Shown here: positions 15,783 through 25,218 of the stretch, piece after piece
Position numbering within the stretch: the stretch's first letter is position 1
Layout of the letters: the number at the start of each line of letters is the position of its first letter
Assembly: GCF_000196255.1 (NCBI RefSeq)
Contig: NC_006370.1
Coordinates: 1,084,187 to 1,148,186 of the forward strand
DNA from: Photobacterium profundum SS9
Lineage (GTDB): Bacteria > Pseudomonadota > Gammaproteobacteria > Enterobacterales > Vibrionaceae
DNA length: 64,000 nt
Direction of reading: 5' to 3'
Notes under the pieces: generated by a model
The model's database searches: none
What the model was told of the DNA's origin: nothing
Seen by the model: the letters and a program-made list of their open reading frames with translations, nothing else
Position numbers and translations under genes: made by a program

Positions 15783-17825
15783 ATGAAACATAGTGGAACT
15801 ATGCGCCTGTCCTCTCTGTCGTTGGCGATATTAGCGTTAACTACGCTCGCAGGTTGTAACGACGAAACCAACATTATTGAGCAGCCAAAACTAACACCAA
15901 ATGTTGCTGTTGATATGAGGGGCGTTTTTTCTGGTTACCAAGAGGCGATGGATATACTCGATAATACGACGTTTGGTCAGATAACCGATCAGATGGCTTC
16001 TTCGCGACAGTCAGTAGATAGGCTATACCTAGATAAACTTGAAGCGCTCGATCGCAGTGCATTGTCCGATGAAGATAAAATTTATTACGACACGTTCCGT
16101 TTTGACCGAAATATCGGCATTCGTGGAGCGTCGTTGCCTAATACCCGTTTTGGTAATTTTACGGTTCCGATTACCCATTTTTATAACTATCTCGAGTGGA
16201 ATGCAGAATCGGCGGGTGCTAAGCAAAAAGATGTCGAAACGTATAAAAGCCATGTTCAGGTTGTTCGTGAATTTACAGCATGGGTTAACAATTTACATTC
16301 CCAGTATGCGATGGGTGAAATTGAGCACTCACAGTTGCCTAAAGTGCTGATTCAACGCTTGATTGAGAGCACAGAAGATACTGTAGCTGATGATAGTTAT
16401 GCCTTACTTCAAATCGGTCTGAATGATATTACTAGCCACAGCGGTGATTATGATAATGCCTTTATTGTTGAATACGAGCGAGCTGTAAATGATGCGATAC
16501 AGGCAACAAGCGATCTGGTGACATACCTGAAAGGCGATTTCATGAAGACCGCTCGTGGTAGTGGTTCGGAAGGGGCGTTGACTGATACCAACATAGGCTG
16601 GGGCGATTTACCTAATGGGCAGGCATGGTATCAGTGGCAACTGGATCGCAACAGTACCACGGGTAAACCAGCGATGGAGCTCAGCCAGTTGGGTGAAGAT
16701 CTTGTGGCAGACGCTAAAGCCGAGATGGAACGAGTCGCTAAGCTGATTGTAGCAAAGCGCGGCAAAACGGTGAAAGCAAATTGGCGAGAAGCTGACGACT
16801 CTATTACTTATGATAAAACGTTCACGCTAGCAGACGATAATGGCAAGATTGACCTTTCTGAATTTTTTGACTATCTGAACAGTGAAACTTTCTTCTATGG
16901 CCGAGATGGACGAACTATTACGGGTACGCCGTATGCGCAAGCCTGTACCTCTGCATCAGTACCGTCTGCCTGTGAGGCAGCATTGGTCGACTACTACAAG
17001 TTTAAAAATGATGCTAACGATGTAGTAGCTAAGTACTTTAAGCCAATTGAAACTGATTACAGTATTGTACCTGTGCCTGATAGTCGTGAGTTGTATGACG
17101 GAGTAGCCTCTTACGGTGGTAATGAATTTAACCTAAATACCAACCCTGACTACAGCCTGCAAAAGTGGAATGTCTCTACTTTGTTGCTGCATGAAGCAGC
17201 ACCGGGCCACCACTTCCAAAATGCCTATTCTATTGAATATCCACCAGCCAATAAGCCGGAATATATTGAGAATGTTTGGTATACCGCCTATGCAGAAGGG
17301 TGGGCGTTATATACCGAATGGCTGGGTATGGAAATGGGTATATATGGTGAGTTGAATGAAGAGGGCAAGCCTACTTTTGTTAATGCGACGGGTATGTGTA
17401 AAGTGGATCTGAACTATGATGATTTCCAAGGTGGGATTTATCAAGATGCCGAAGAGTGTAATGCCTTACAGTATTTTGGTAGTTTGAATGAAGCTCAACT
17501 CCGAAATATGCGCTTGGCTGTCGATACCGGTATTCATGCCAAGGGGTGGAGTATTAAAGAGGCTCGTGAGTATATGCGTAGTAACTCTGCGTTGGGTGAG
17601 GGTGATATCGAATCGGAAAGTTTCCGTTATGCCGCGTATGTTGGTCAGGCCGTTTCGTACAAATCTGGCTATTTGGTGATCAAAGAAATGCTGGAGAAAG
17701 CAAAGTCTGAATTAGGTAATGACTTCGACTGGGCAGAGTTTCATGACCAGCTGCTTAAATACGGAGATCAACCCATGGAAGTGGTCGAAACAAGTATTGA
17801 TAATTGGATCAAATCTAAAGGTTAA
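15783..17825 (+). CDS. DUF885 lipoprotein, putative zinc metallopeptidase
   Basis: A 680-residue lipoprotein. ATG at 15783 has AAGGA seven bases upstream; the longer frame from 15705 has no ribosome site and would bury the signal peptide. The lipobox LAGC places the lipidated Cys at about residue 25. The DUF885 family signature is clear: HEAAPGHHFQ with His470, Glu471 and His475 as presumed zinc ligands and base, and the downstream AEGWALYTEW with Glu505 as third ligand. Length fits the family (about 550-700). It probably hydrolyses peptides in the periplasm or at the outer membrane; substrate unknown. It is a single-gene unit with a CRP site upstream and a terminator downstream. Confidence 0.9.
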   Translation: MKHSGTMRLSSLSLAILALTTLAGCNDETNIIEQPKLTPNVAVDMRGVFSGYQEAMDILDNTTFGQITDQMASSRQSVDRLYLDKLEALDRSALSDEDKIYYDTFRFDRNIGIRGASLPNTRFGNFTVPITHFYNYLEWNAESAGAKQKDVETYKSHVQVVREFTAWVNNLHSQYAMGEIEHSQLPKVLIQRLIESTEDTVADDSYALLQIGLNDITSHSGDYDNAFIVEYERAVNDAIQATSDLVTYLKGDFMKTARGSGSEGALTDTNIGWGDLPNGQAWYQWQLDRNSTTGKPAMELSQLGEDLVADAKAEMERVAKLIVAKRGKTVKANWREADDSITYDKTFTLADDNGKIDLSEFFDYLNSETFFYGRDGRTITGTPYAQACTSASVPSACEAALVDYYKFKNDANDVVAKYFKPIETDYSIVPVPDSRELYDGVASYGGNEFNLNTNPDYSLQKWNVSTLLLHEAAPGHHFQNAYSIEYPPANKPEYIENVWYTAYAEGWALYTEWLGMEMGIYGELNEEGKPTFVNATGMCKVDLNYDDFQGGIYQDAEECNALQYFGSLNEAQLRNMRLAVDTGIHAKGWSIKEAREYMRSNSALGEGDIESESFRYAAYVGQAVSYKSGYLVIKEMLEKAKSELGNDFDWAEFHDQLLKYGDQPMEVVETSIDNWIKSKG

Positions 17826-17854
17826 GCTAATACAGGGTTAACTTAAATACGATG

Positions 17855-17897
17855 AAGTCGTTATGTTCTGAGAGGAACTAGCGGCTTTGTTTTTATT
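17855..17897 (+). terminator. Terminator of the DUF885 gene
   Basis: A stem using G-U pairs: AAGTCGTTATGTTC with GAACTAGCGGCTT, followed by TGTTTTTATTTT. Confidence 0.7.
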
Positions 17898-18225
17898 TTC
17901 TAGCTGTTGTTTGCGCTATTTAAGGTTCTGTCGCATCGAGGCAAAGAAGTGCATTCAAGTATGATGAAATAGCACTGTGTGTAAGCCTCGAACACGCTTC
18001 GATTACCCTAGGTTTGGGTTAGGCTTCATGCCTTCTATAATCTGTATATCGGATTCATTACAGCAGTGCAGGGGGATATTATCGCTAAATATGCGCAATA
18101 AATTGTCAAACCTTAGATCTCTGTCACTCTATTCAACTTAAATATTGATAAAACGCATGGTCCTGTTGGAACTAAATGCATAATGTCTGTGATGTTCCGT
18201 ATTATTCTAGTGAAAGGTCACAAAT
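17898..18225. other. Gene-free stretch
   Basis: About 330 bases between the peptidase terminator and the small membrane-anchored gene. Nothing beyond a presumed promoter for the latter was identified. Confidence 0.5.
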
Positions 18226-18714
18226 ATGTCTGATGTACCAGTGTCTGTTACAAATACTGCCGAGGTGATTCAACCAGTTGTTGAGTCGTCAGGTTCTATC
18301 TGGGGTTACGTAGCGGGTGGTGTTGCCTTACTCATTCTTGCAGGTTTCATCGCTTATAAGAAACTTAACACGCCTGCATTTATTATCAATCGAGTAAGAA
18401 AGAGAAACCAGAAAGAGATGCAGAAACAGGGTGTAGAAAACTCTGATTTCATGATTGATTTGGACAAGCTGTTCGATTCAATTCTTAAGTATGCTAATGA
18501 GAATAAAAAAACAGGCGGCGATGTCATTAAAATTATCGCACCACTTAATGACACAGCACGCATTAAGACTCCGCGTGATATGTATCAATCAATGATTTAT
18601 ATTGCGAATGATATCCATGATGTCGCATTGGCGCGTGAATTGAAGAATAAATCTAAGCAAGTGAAATCAAGCTCATCATTAATGAATGGCTTGTTGAAGC
18701 GTGCTGGTGTGTAA
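18226..18714 (+). CDS. Single-pass membrane protein, unknown
   Basis: A 162-residue protein with AAAGGT about eight bases before its ATG. A short acidic N-terminus (about 1-22) is followed by one hydrophobic helix at about 25-45 (IWGYVAGGVALLILAGFIAY) and a Lys-rich cytoplasmic-type segment (VRKRNQKEMQKQ). The rest is soluble and mostly helical. It ends in a Ser/Lys-rich tail. No family is recognised. It stands alone on the plus strand, convergent with the toxin/partner pair downstream; no operon partners are visible. Confidence 0.7.
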   Translation: MSDVPVSVTNTAEVIQPVVESSGSIWGYVAGGVALLILAGFIAYKKLNTPAFIINRVRKRNQKEMQKQGVENSDFMIDLDKLFDSILKYANENKKTGGDVIKIIAPLNDTARIKTPRDMYQSMIYIANDIHDVALARELKNKSKQVKSSSSLMNGLLKRAGV

Positions 18715-18870
18715 GTCTAGGCACTTATACTTGAATCCAGCGTCACTTAAAAGCGAACCTTAAATTTATTTTCAATGAGGATTAATAAACAGGGAAAGAA
18801 TTCGAACATCTTTCCCTGTGCTTACGTGAGTTAACATTCTACCCACTCAATGTCCAACGCTGTCATAGCA

Positions 18871-19401
18871 TTACTCATTAAAGCCATAAGCAGAACGGAT
18901 GTATTCATTCACGACGGGCAACTCACGAAAATAACCATACATTGATATTTTATTTATCTCTTCGTCAGTACAAAACTGAGGGTTCTTCACCATAGCTTCA
19001 ACAATATGGGTGCTAGAAAGCAGAGTAAATGAAGGGCAGCCAGTATAACCATGATTAATAGCGATATTTTTTAGCCTTTGGTGTTCTATAAATTGCCCAG
19101 GAACAGCAATAAATAAACCCAAAAATGCAGCGGTCATTAGAACTTTCACTAGCGTTCCTCCCTCTTTTCCAAGTACGTTGGTGTTTATCACGTACAAAAA
19201 ATAAAGCGGAAAGATAATTAGAGAACAAAAACTAATCATAAATGTTGGGTCTATGTAAACGATCTGATAGTCATTTTCAATTTGCTTTTGTAATGTCTCT
19301 AATGAAAAATGCCCATATAATCTAAATACGGAATAAACATTCATTCCGATTATTGATAATAAGACAAATATGAGATGAATAATATTATTCACTTTATTCA
19401 C
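18871..19401 (-). CDS. Small inner-membrane protein, DUF1240-like, possible immunity partner
   Basis: A 176-residue protein starting at a GTG (19401; another GTG at 19392 is possible). Hydrophobic helices lie at about 7-25, 52-72 and 83-103, followed by a C-terminal periplasmic-type segment with a GYTGCPSF motif and a second Cys near the FCTDEE segment. The N-terminal membrane helices plus the GYxxC motif resemble the DUF1240 family of inner-membrane proteins. It starts immediately after the stop of the upstream 282-residue gene, indicating co-translation. Given the pore-former-like character of that neighbour, it may be its immunity protein; this is inference from arrangement only. Confidence 0.65.
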   Translation of the reverse strand: MNKVNNIIHLIFVLLSIIGMNVYSVFRLYGHFSLETLQKQIENDYQIVYIDPTFMISFCSLIIFPLYFLYVINTNVLGKEGGTLVKVLMTAAFLGLFIAVPGQFIEHQRLKNIAINHGYTGCPSFTLLSSTHIVEAMVKNPQFCTDEEINKISMYGYFRELPVVNEYIRSAYGFNE

Positions 19402-20250
19402 TTAGAAATTAACTCCATGAGTACTTGTTCTTAACTGTTGAATAGCAGCTCTAGAAAAATTAACGCCTTGCCTATTATCAATGTATTCACGGGTTCGGGT
19501 TTCTATAAAATTATTAATTGAATCAATGATTCTATCTTTAACTAAATATCGCCCTTCAAAAATAGTTAGTAATTCACCCATTACGAATGCAGCAGCAATG
19601 CCAGCAAAGATAGGCACTAAAATAACACCTCCAGAGGATGATATAGCTCCTATTGTGTACCCAAAAACTGCCGATATGGCAGCTTTAATGACATCAGAGC
19701 TAATGTTCACTATCCAATTGGTGATTAGGTAGTTTTTGTTCAAGGCCAGTTCTAATGTTCTGAAAGGGACGGAATAAATGACGGTCATTAGCACGCCTGT
19801 TTTCGCTGAAGCCTTCATTCCGGCTTTGCCAATGCCTAAAGCTAGTATTTTGGCATTGCCTGATAGATAACGAGTGCCTTTTATTAAGCTTCTTAGCTTA
19901 TGGTTACCTTTGAAGGTGATGTAACTTTTTGCGCCATTCTTGGTGATTTCATATTTTCCCAAAATAGAGCCACCTTTTTGAAGGTCTTCAGCTAGCAAGT
20001 AAAAGTTTTTGAAATCGTGTATTAGGTTACCGCGAGCGCTGGCAATCGCTGCCAATTTCATCGACTGAGATTTTTTGTCAATCTGCGTATTGGTGAGACC
20101 TCTTTTTTTCTGTTCGAAAACCCAAAGCGCCACAAGCCCTTTTTCATCCAACACATAGATATCCACTTCTTTTACTTCTGTGCTTTTTAAACACGCATCA
20201 CGTTGAGCTTTGTTTCTTTTGCTCAAGCACTGAAAATTAGAATGTTGCAT
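19402..20250 (-). CDS. Putative pore-forming toxin or effector with YafU-like C-terminal membrane domain
   Basis: A 282-residue protein. ATG at 20250 is chosen for the AGGGAG about ten bases upstream; GTG at 20280 is the alternative. There is no signal peptide. Residues 1-90 are polar and Lys-rich (QKKRGLTNTQIDKKSQSMKL). From about 120 there is a membrane-active region: basic amphipathic stretch (GNAKILALGIGKAGMKASAK), helix at about 140-160, then two hydrophobic helices at about 175-230 rich in Gly, Ala and Ser (VIKAAISAVFGYTIGAISS; VPIFAGIAAAFVMGELL). The last part resembles E. coli YafU and related membrane domains attached to secreted effectors. Together with the coupled membrane protein downstream, a toxin/immunity pair is plausible. 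No PAAR, VgrG or Rhs gene is in the window. Confidence 0.65.
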   Translation of the reverse strand: MQHSNFQCLSKRNKAQRDACLKSTEVKEVDIYVLDEKGLVALWVFEQKKRGLTNTQIDKKSQSMKLAAIASARGNLIHDFKNFYLLAEDLQKGGSILGKYEITKNGAKSYITFKGNHKLRSLIKGTRYLSGNAKILALGIGKAGMKASAKTGVLMTVIYSVPFRTLELALNKNYLITNWIVNISSDVIKAAISAVFGYTIGAISSSGGVILVPIFAGIAAAFVMGELLTIFEGRYLVKDRIIDSINNFIETRTREYIDNRQGVNFSRAAIQQLRTSTHGVNF

Positions 20251-20297
20251 TATCTGACGGCTCCCTAAAATGATTTTCACAGCATTCTAAGGAACTA

Positions 20298-20450
20298 TCA
20301 TACATAGCGCTTTTTCAATTCAGGAAACCACGTGCGACTTCTCGGCTCAATGAAATTGATAGCTTTGCGTGTTACCTTCATCCAATAGATCGGTTCAATA
20401 TGTCTTTCGCCTTGGTCTTGTTTTAGATAGCACCGCTTTTTATTACTCAT
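20298..20450 (-). CDS. Possible small protein, 50 residues, upstream of the toxin candidate
   Basis: An uninterrupted frame MSNKKRCYLK ... ending in ELKKRYV, basic and without a hydrophobic segment. It lies 47 bp upstream of the toxin-like gene on the same strand. There is no good ribosome site before the ATG, so it may be untranslated or a remnant of a larger gene. No family is recognised. Confidence 0.3.
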   Translation of the reverse strand: MSNKKRCYLKQDQGERHIEPIYWMKVTRKAINFIEPRSRTWFPELKKRYV

Positions 20451-20500
20451 CAATTAACTGTTTAGACTTATAAACAGACGCTTATTTCGATGGTTTTACT

Positions 20501-22390
20501 CTATAAAGAAGCGTTGCTGGTTAGCATGAATTGCTGATCGCTACTGACTATAATGTCATTCTTTAAGAAATTCTTACCCAGTATCATGCTGTATTTAAAA
20601 CGGCTACGATCTCGCAGGTTTACTGCAATTTCTTTTTCAATATTTCCTAGCTTAACCTGCATATTAACGACAAGTCGCACAGTAGATTTTTCGCCCACTC
20701 TGCCTTTAATTCGCATCTCGTCGATAACTTCTTTCGTTAGCGTTTTCTTTACGTTGCTAGAATTAGTGTAAGTAAATGACACCCATTTTTTGCCATCTTT
20801 AACGAATGGTTTGATATCAGTAGCATGCATTGAGCTTACGTCGGCACCGGTATCAAGCTTTACCGGGAAAGATAAACCAGCAACCTGAGCCTGTTCAATA
20901 TAGCCGGCTTTCAATGCTGCATGGCTATGAATTAAATGGGTTGTACGTGTATTGATCAGTAATGATCCATGCACTAGGTTTGGCGTGACGTCAAAACGAG
21001 ATGAGTCATTATTATTGGCTGGTATCGCTTTTAAAGCGACATCTTTGATCAGCAATGAAGATGGTAAGGTGATCTCTGAAACAACGATAGGGCGAACATC
21101 ATCTCCTACTCTAATTTTTCTCTTGATCGGTTTCTCGAATGAATGAGCGTTATTGTTAATATCTGTTAGCTCGTAGCTGACCATACGGCCTGTGTCTTTT
21201 TTGTCTTCAGACATGTGAGCGACTTTGATCAACGGTGTTTTGATGGTCGCAGAGGGCTTGGCATGTACTGTAATGCCATCAATGATAATGTGTTCTTCAG
21301 GGCTCATCATAAATGAGGTTGTATCATCGGAAATAGAACTGAATGATGCAATGGGTTGCTCTGTAAGATACGTACTGCCTAAATCGACGATAAAGTTCTG
21401 GTTAAGCGCTTCAGTACCTAAACGTAGCTGGCTACTATTTTTAGACCTATCACGTAAGTAAACCAATATCGGCTTGTTGAATGCGTTGTCGTCTATTGAG
21501 CCGAGTTGTACTGGTATATACACAAGTGGTCGCTGAGCATGACTAAATTTAAGCATTTTAACTAAAGGGACAGTCATCTTTTGATACTGTTTATCATCCC
21601 CTTCGAGTGTAAAGCTTACTTGCTTGGCTTTTTCATCCACTTTGATATTCAATGCATGCAAGATGCTGTATCGGCTAGTGAAAGATACGCTGGTCTCTAG
21701 GGGGATAGCATTGATGTATGCGCGTTCTTTATGGCCGATGATCAGTGCTGTGTTTTGTTCTTGTAAGTAGTCATAGCCAGCATTAACCCACGCCGTATCT
21801 CGTAAAAAGGTTTTACCTATGAGTATGGGGTATGAAAAGCGTGTGCGGTCTGTCAGATTGACCTCGGTAAGAACCGTTTTTCCTGCAATCTGTAAACTCA
21901 ACTCAACAACGGGGCGAGTAAGGTGACCTTCACCGCGGCTTTTTATCATTGCTAGGCGAAATAGCGGCAAGGTAACAGCGATAGTGTCGCCACTATAAGG
22001 ATGAATAAGATCGAAACTCACCATAATGTCGGTTTTATCTTCGCGATCTCGCAGCTTAGTGCTGGTTAACGCATCAAATTCAACGGCTATCGCATCCAGT
22101 AATGCTTTACCTTCTAAACCGTTAAATATTGGGTCGGTAGCCGTGATTTTGATGTTTTCGGCGTGTATAGAGGTTGAATCAGCCCCCGTATCAATTTTTG
22201 CTGGAATACCAATATTGTTCAGGGCGGTAATATTGGGCAAGTAGACTTTTTCTGTTCGACCAAGTACGACTTTGTCATCAATCATAGTGAGCTCTTTTTG
22301 TATTGTTTCTTGTGATAGCTCTTGAGCAATGCTCGGTGATATTGATATGACAGATAAGCACAAAGCTGTGATTAATCGGAGAAATGCCAT
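20501..22390 (-). CDS. Secreted protein with two retropepsin-like (RimK-associated 'zinc protease') domains
   Basis: A 629-residue exported protein. ATG at 22390 (MAFLRLITALCLS) with AGGA upstream gives a signal peptide; the frame extends to 22432 without one. Two copies of the PF05618-type domain are visible. Copy one starts near residue 50, with KIDTGADSTSIHA, and closes with ILIGKTFLRDTAWV. Copy two is near the C-terminus, with KLDTGADVSSMHA, and closes with MILGKNFLKNDIIV. The D-T/S-G-A motif is the aspartic-protease-like catalytic signature of this family, whose single-domain members are about 150-170 residues. The middle (about 230-440) has a further degenerate copy (NKPILVYLRDRSKNSSQLRLG) without the DTGA motif. 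Periplasmic location inferred. Unusual length and duplication. Confidence 0.8.
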   Translation of the reverse strand: MAFLRLITALCLSVISISPSIAQELSQETIQKELTMIDDKVVLGRTEKVYLPNITALNNIGIPAKIDTGADSTSIHAENIKITATDPIFNGLEGKALLDAIAVEFDALTSTKLRDREDKTDIMVSFDLIHPYSGDTIAVTLPLFRLAMIKSRGEGHLTRPVVELSLQIAGKTVLTEVNLTDRTRFSYPILIGKTFLRDTAWVNAGYDYLQEQNTALIIGHKERAYINAIPLETSVSFTSRYSILHALNIKVDEKAKQVSFTLEGDDKQYQKMTVPLVKMLKFSHAQRPLVYIPVQLGSIDDNAFNKPILVYLRDRSKNSSQLRLGTEALNQNFIVDLGSTYLTEQPIASFSSISDDTTSFMMSPEEHIIIDGITVHAKPSATIKTPLIKVAHMSEDKKDTGRMVSYELTDINNNAHSFEKPIKRKIRVGDDVRPIVVSEITLPSSLLIKDVALKAIPANNNDSSRFDVTPNLVHGSLLINTRTTHLIHSHAALKAGYIEQAQVAGLSFPVKLDTGADVSSMHATDIKPFVKDGKKWVSFTYTNSSNVKKTLTKEVIDEMRIKGRVGEKSTVRLVVNMQVKLGNIEKEIAVNLRDRSRFKYSMILGKNFLKNDIIVSSDQQFMLTSNASL

Positions 22391-22690
22391 TATTGTCCTA
22401 TACGATTTAATGTGGGGTATTTTTTGTCGCATTATACGGATTATTAACCGAGCTGGTGGCGGGGATTGGATCTAATTCAGTTATGGTTCAGAATTTACTC
22501 ACTGAATGTGATGGGTTCTTTTATTTGTTCTGTAGATATTAACGCTGCATTGAATATAGATAATAGCCTCGTGACTTCTTCTTTTAATATATTGAATTCA
22601 ACCTGACAAAAATGTAATTTTCATGACAGCTAGCTGTCAATTCACTTGGTTATGATTGTTGGTAAGAAATAACAATAAAGGAAAGTAAAG
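22391..22690. other. Divergent intergenic region with regulator boxes
   Basis: Three hundred bases between the retropepsin-like gene and the second DUF3316-like gene. It contains two TGACA-type boxes (22604-22639) and a candidate -10 TATGAT at 22651-22656 for the plus-strand gene. Confidence 0.6.
22604..22639. promoter_or_regulatory. Two TGACA/TGTCA boxes upstream of the second DUF3316-like gene
   Basis: TGACA-AAAA-TGTAA at 22604-22617 keeps the CusR-type core with one changed base. TGACA-GCTAGC-TGTCA at 22624-22639 is a perfect 16-bp palindrome with a six-base rather than four-base centre. The second box covers the -35 position relative to TATGAT at 22651, as expected for a response-regulator-activated promoter. 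Confidence 0.65.
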
Positions 22691-23083
22691 ATGAAGAAAA
22701 CATTATTGACAGTTACCGCGTTAGTATTAATGAGTACGCAAGTGATGGCGAGTTCAACTGAATCTATGGATAAAACCTATATGAGATCAGCCGCTAACTA
22801 TACCGTGCAAACTGGAACTGCAACCTTATTGTCTGATGTAACGTCAACGCGTAGTTCAGCGTATCAGCAAGGTTATGATATTTTAAATAATCTACATGGA
22901 AAGTCGTCAGCGGAGCTAAGACCCATTCTTAAGATTTCTTCACGCGATTTAGATGCTAAATCTATCATGGTTGAAGATAAAGAAGTGACAGTAAAAGAGT
23001 TTGCTAAACAGCAAAATGTGATTGAATATCAAGCTTTAGTAAAGGTGAAGTATCATTACCGTATCCACGACTCGAATAACTAG
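22691..23083 (+). CDS. Small secreted protein, DUF3316-like (paralogue of 3325-3702)
   Basis: A 130-residue exported protein with a signal peptide ending near MA-SSTES (about residue 21). The mature part contains a YQQGYDILNNL segment and a DKEVTVKEFAKQQN core, and ends in VKVKYHYRIHDSNN, matching the paralogue at 3325-3702 in order and spacing. It resembles the Vibrio DUF3316 family; function unknown. It is convergent with a CusS/CusR-type pair just as the paralogue is associated with one, and has TGACA boxes upstream, so it is a probable output gene of that system. Ribosome site: AAAGGAAAG before ATG. Confidence 0.75.
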   Translation: MKKTLLTVTALVLMSTQVMASSTESMDKTYMRSAANYTVQTGTATLLSDVTSTRSSAYQQGYDILNNLHGKSSAELRPILKISSRDLDAKSIMVEDKEVTVKEFAKQQNVIEYQALVKVKYHYRIHDSNN

Positions 23084-23092
23084 GTATGACAG

Positions 23093-23121
23093 AGGGAGGT
23101 ATAGTTACCCTCCCTGTTTTT
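23093..23121 (+). terminator. Rho-independent terminator of the DUF3316-like gene
   Basis: AGGGAGG (23093-23099) pairs with CCTCCCT (23109-23115), followed by GTTTTTAT. It lies between convergent genes. Confidence 0.85.
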
Positions 23122-23130
23122 ATCCTATTT

Positions 23131-24498
23131 TCAATCATATTCAATGGGGAGGGTAACCGTAAAGGTTGTTTCTCTGTTTTTTGAATATAGCGTTATTTTC
23201 CCTCCCATTGCTTTGATGATGGTTTGGCATATATTGAGTCCTACACCGATATTTACTTCTGTAGAATTAATATTACTTGAGGCGGGACTACGATATTGAT
23301 GTTGATAAATAAGGTGCTGCTCATTAATGTTGATAGACTTGCCTTGATTCGTCACTGAAAAAGTGACGAGTTCTTTATTTGGTATGATTACGATAGTAAT
23401 TTCACTATCAGGATCTGCGTGACGAGTTGCATTCGAGAGTAAGTTACCAATGATACGGCGTAGATGGGCGCTGTCATGATGAACGATGCAATCACCGATA
23501 ATTGTGAATTTTACGCCTTTCTCTTCCGCTAAAAGTTGATAGTATTCACTTACTTTTTCGACGAGATGTTTAAGTTCAATCACCTCTATTTTAAACGGTA
23601 ACTGGTTACTTTGCGCTTTTGTGAGCAACAGTATATCTGTAACAGTTTTAGATAAGAATTCCAGCTCTTCAAGGTTAGAACGAAGGGCATCTTGATACGT
23701 TTTTATATCACGTTCATTTTGAAGTAGTACTTGGTTTTGCAAAATAATTGCTGAGAGTGGTGTACGTAGTTCGTGAGCGAGGTGAGTACTAAAAAATGAT
23801 AATTGGGAAAATGAACTTTCAATACGAGCAAGCATTTCATTAAAGGCATTGACCAAAGGTGCGAGCTCTTGGTGTGTAATTTGAGCGTTAAGTCGAGTTG
23901 ATAATGATGATGCATTAATTTGAGTGAGTGTTACTCCCAAGTTTCTTAATGGTTTTAGTGCTCGCCATGCGATGTAGTATCCACCAACACTTAAGCTGAT
24001 TGCGGTAATCGTAAAAATTGAAAAAAGTAAGGTGTACATTTTATTTAAAAACTGTTGATGTACTTCTTTATTCATAACCACTGAAATAAAAACGGGTGTA
24101 GATATATTATTGTCACTCGATATTTTTATACCTCGATATTGATTTTCATTTTGGCTCCAATTGTTGATTACGTCCAGCTTCCATTGTGCAGGAGAGAGCA
24201 ATAAACGTGATTGTGCATCTTGAAATAATAACGTCCCCTTCTTATTGTAGATAAAAAGGCTTATGTTTTTTTCATTCTTAATAATAGTATTAAGTGTTGA
24301 ATAAGAATTGCTAATTGTCTGCTCTTTAATTAAATCTTGTGTTGTATTTGCAATGGCGTGCAATTTTTCTTTATCCAAGGCATTGAAATGGCTATAGAGA
24401 GAGGCACTAATAATACAAGCTACAATAGTAACGGTAAACAAGAAGCTTAATCCAAACCAGACTGCAATATTTATTGTTAATGATGATCGTTTATTCAC
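23131..24498 (-). CDS. CusS-type sensor histidine kinase (second copy)
   Basis: A 455-residue membrane kinase. Helices at about 12-32 and 155-178 flank a periplasmic sensor of about 120 residues. HAMP follows, then HisKA with His242 (HLAHELRTP) and a HATPase domain with [13 protein letters not shown] and [11 protein letters not shown]; the usual GLGL box is degenerate (GVGLNI). It starts inside the regulator's stop (four-base overlap). It is paralogous to the kinase at 4869-6221 and lies in an operon next to cupredoxin and cusCBA genes, so silver/copper sensing is the natural reading, though no metal ligands are visible in the sensor. Confidence 0.88.
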   Translation of the reverse strand: MNKRSSLTINIAVWFGLSFLFTVTIVACIISASLYSHFNALDKEKLHAIANTTQDLIKEQTISNSYSTLNTIIKNEKNISLFIYNKKGTLLFQDAQSRLLLSPAQWKLDVINNWSQNENQYRGIKISSDNNISTPVFISVVMNKEVHQQFLNKMYTLLFSIFTITAISLSVGGYYIAWRALKPLRNLGVTLTQINASSLSTRLNAQITHQELAPLVNAFNEMLARIESSFSQLSFFSTHLAHELRTPLSAIILQNQVLLQNERDIKTYQDALRSNLEELEFLSKTVTDILLLTKAQSNQLPFKIEVIELKHLVEKVSEYYQLLAEEKGVKFTIIGDCIVHHDSAHLRRIIGNLLSNATRHADPDSEITIVIIPNKELVTFSVTNQGKSININEQHLIYQHQYRSPASSNINSTEVNIGVGLNICQTIIKAMGGKITLYSKNRETTFTVTLPIEYD

Positions 24499-25172
24499 TC
24501 TCGACTCTCCATTACATATCCCATGCCGCGTAAGGTATGAATGAGCTTGAATTCAAATGGGTCATCTACTTTTTTGCGAAGCCGTCGAATCGCCACCTCA
24601 ATAACATTAGTATCACTATCAAAATTCATATCCCACACTTTACTGGCAATAAATGCCTTAGATAGCACCTCTTTTTCACGTGAAACCAATAGTTCGAGCA
24701 ATAAAAACTCTTTCGCTGTTAGATCGATATGTTGGTCATTACGTGTTACGCGTCGGCGAAGAAGATCGACGTGTAAATCCCCAATGGTAAGCGTTGTTTT
24801 TGCTGCTACATTTTCATTTTTCCGAACTTGGTTTTGTATACGAGCAATAAGCTCAATAAATGCAAAGGGTTTAACTAAATAATCATCAGCGCCTAACTGT
24901 AAGCCTTTTACCCGATCTTCAACACTGTCTCGTGCTGTCAGCATGATTATTGGACGTGTTGGATAGTGTGTTTTAATTTGAGTTAATATCTTCCATCCAT
25001 CAAGATCTGGCAACATGACATCAAGAAGGATTAAATCATATTCAGGCGACATGGCTTGATGTAAGCCATCCAAACCGTTATTTACCCAATCAGTGGCGAA
25101 GCTACTTTCATTTAATCCGAGTTGGAGATATTTACCCAGTTTGGTTTCATCTTCAATAATGAGTATTTTCAT
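24495..25172 (-). CDS. CusR-type response regulator (second copy)
   Basis: A 225-residue OmpR-family regulator: receiver domain with IIEDE, phospho-acceptor Asp51 (LDVMLP), MLTARD and LVKPF; C-terminal winged helix with [24 protein letters not shown] and the ending [11 protein letters not shown]. The DNA-recognition region is close to that of the regulator at 4177, so the two may share or compete for operators. The start at 25172 has no convincing ribosome site, and a minus-strand hairpin with T-run lies 23-46 bases upstream, suggesting reduced read-through from the cupredoxin gene or a promoter between them. Confidence 0.88.
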   Translation of the reverse strand: MKILIIEDETKLGKYLQLGLNESSFATDWVNNGLDGLHQAMSPEYDLILLDVMLPDLDGWKILTQIKTHYPTRPIIMLTARDSVEDRVKGLQLGADDYLVKPFAFIELIARIQNQVRKNENVAAKTTLTIGDLHVDLLRRRVTRNDQHIDLTAKEFLLLELLVSREKEVLSKAFIASKVWDMNFDSDTNVIEVAIRRLRKKVDDPFEFKLIHTLRGMGYVMESRE

Positions 25173-25194
25173 AAAATTGATAATTGTTCAGGAG

Positions 25195-25218
25195 AAAAAG
25201 CGCATCAGATTGATGCGC
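25195..25218 (-). terminator. Terminator between cupredoxin and regulator genes
   Basis: On the minus strand GCGCATCA, loop ATC, TGATGCGC, then five T. It sits between two genes of the same direction. Confidence 0.75.
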
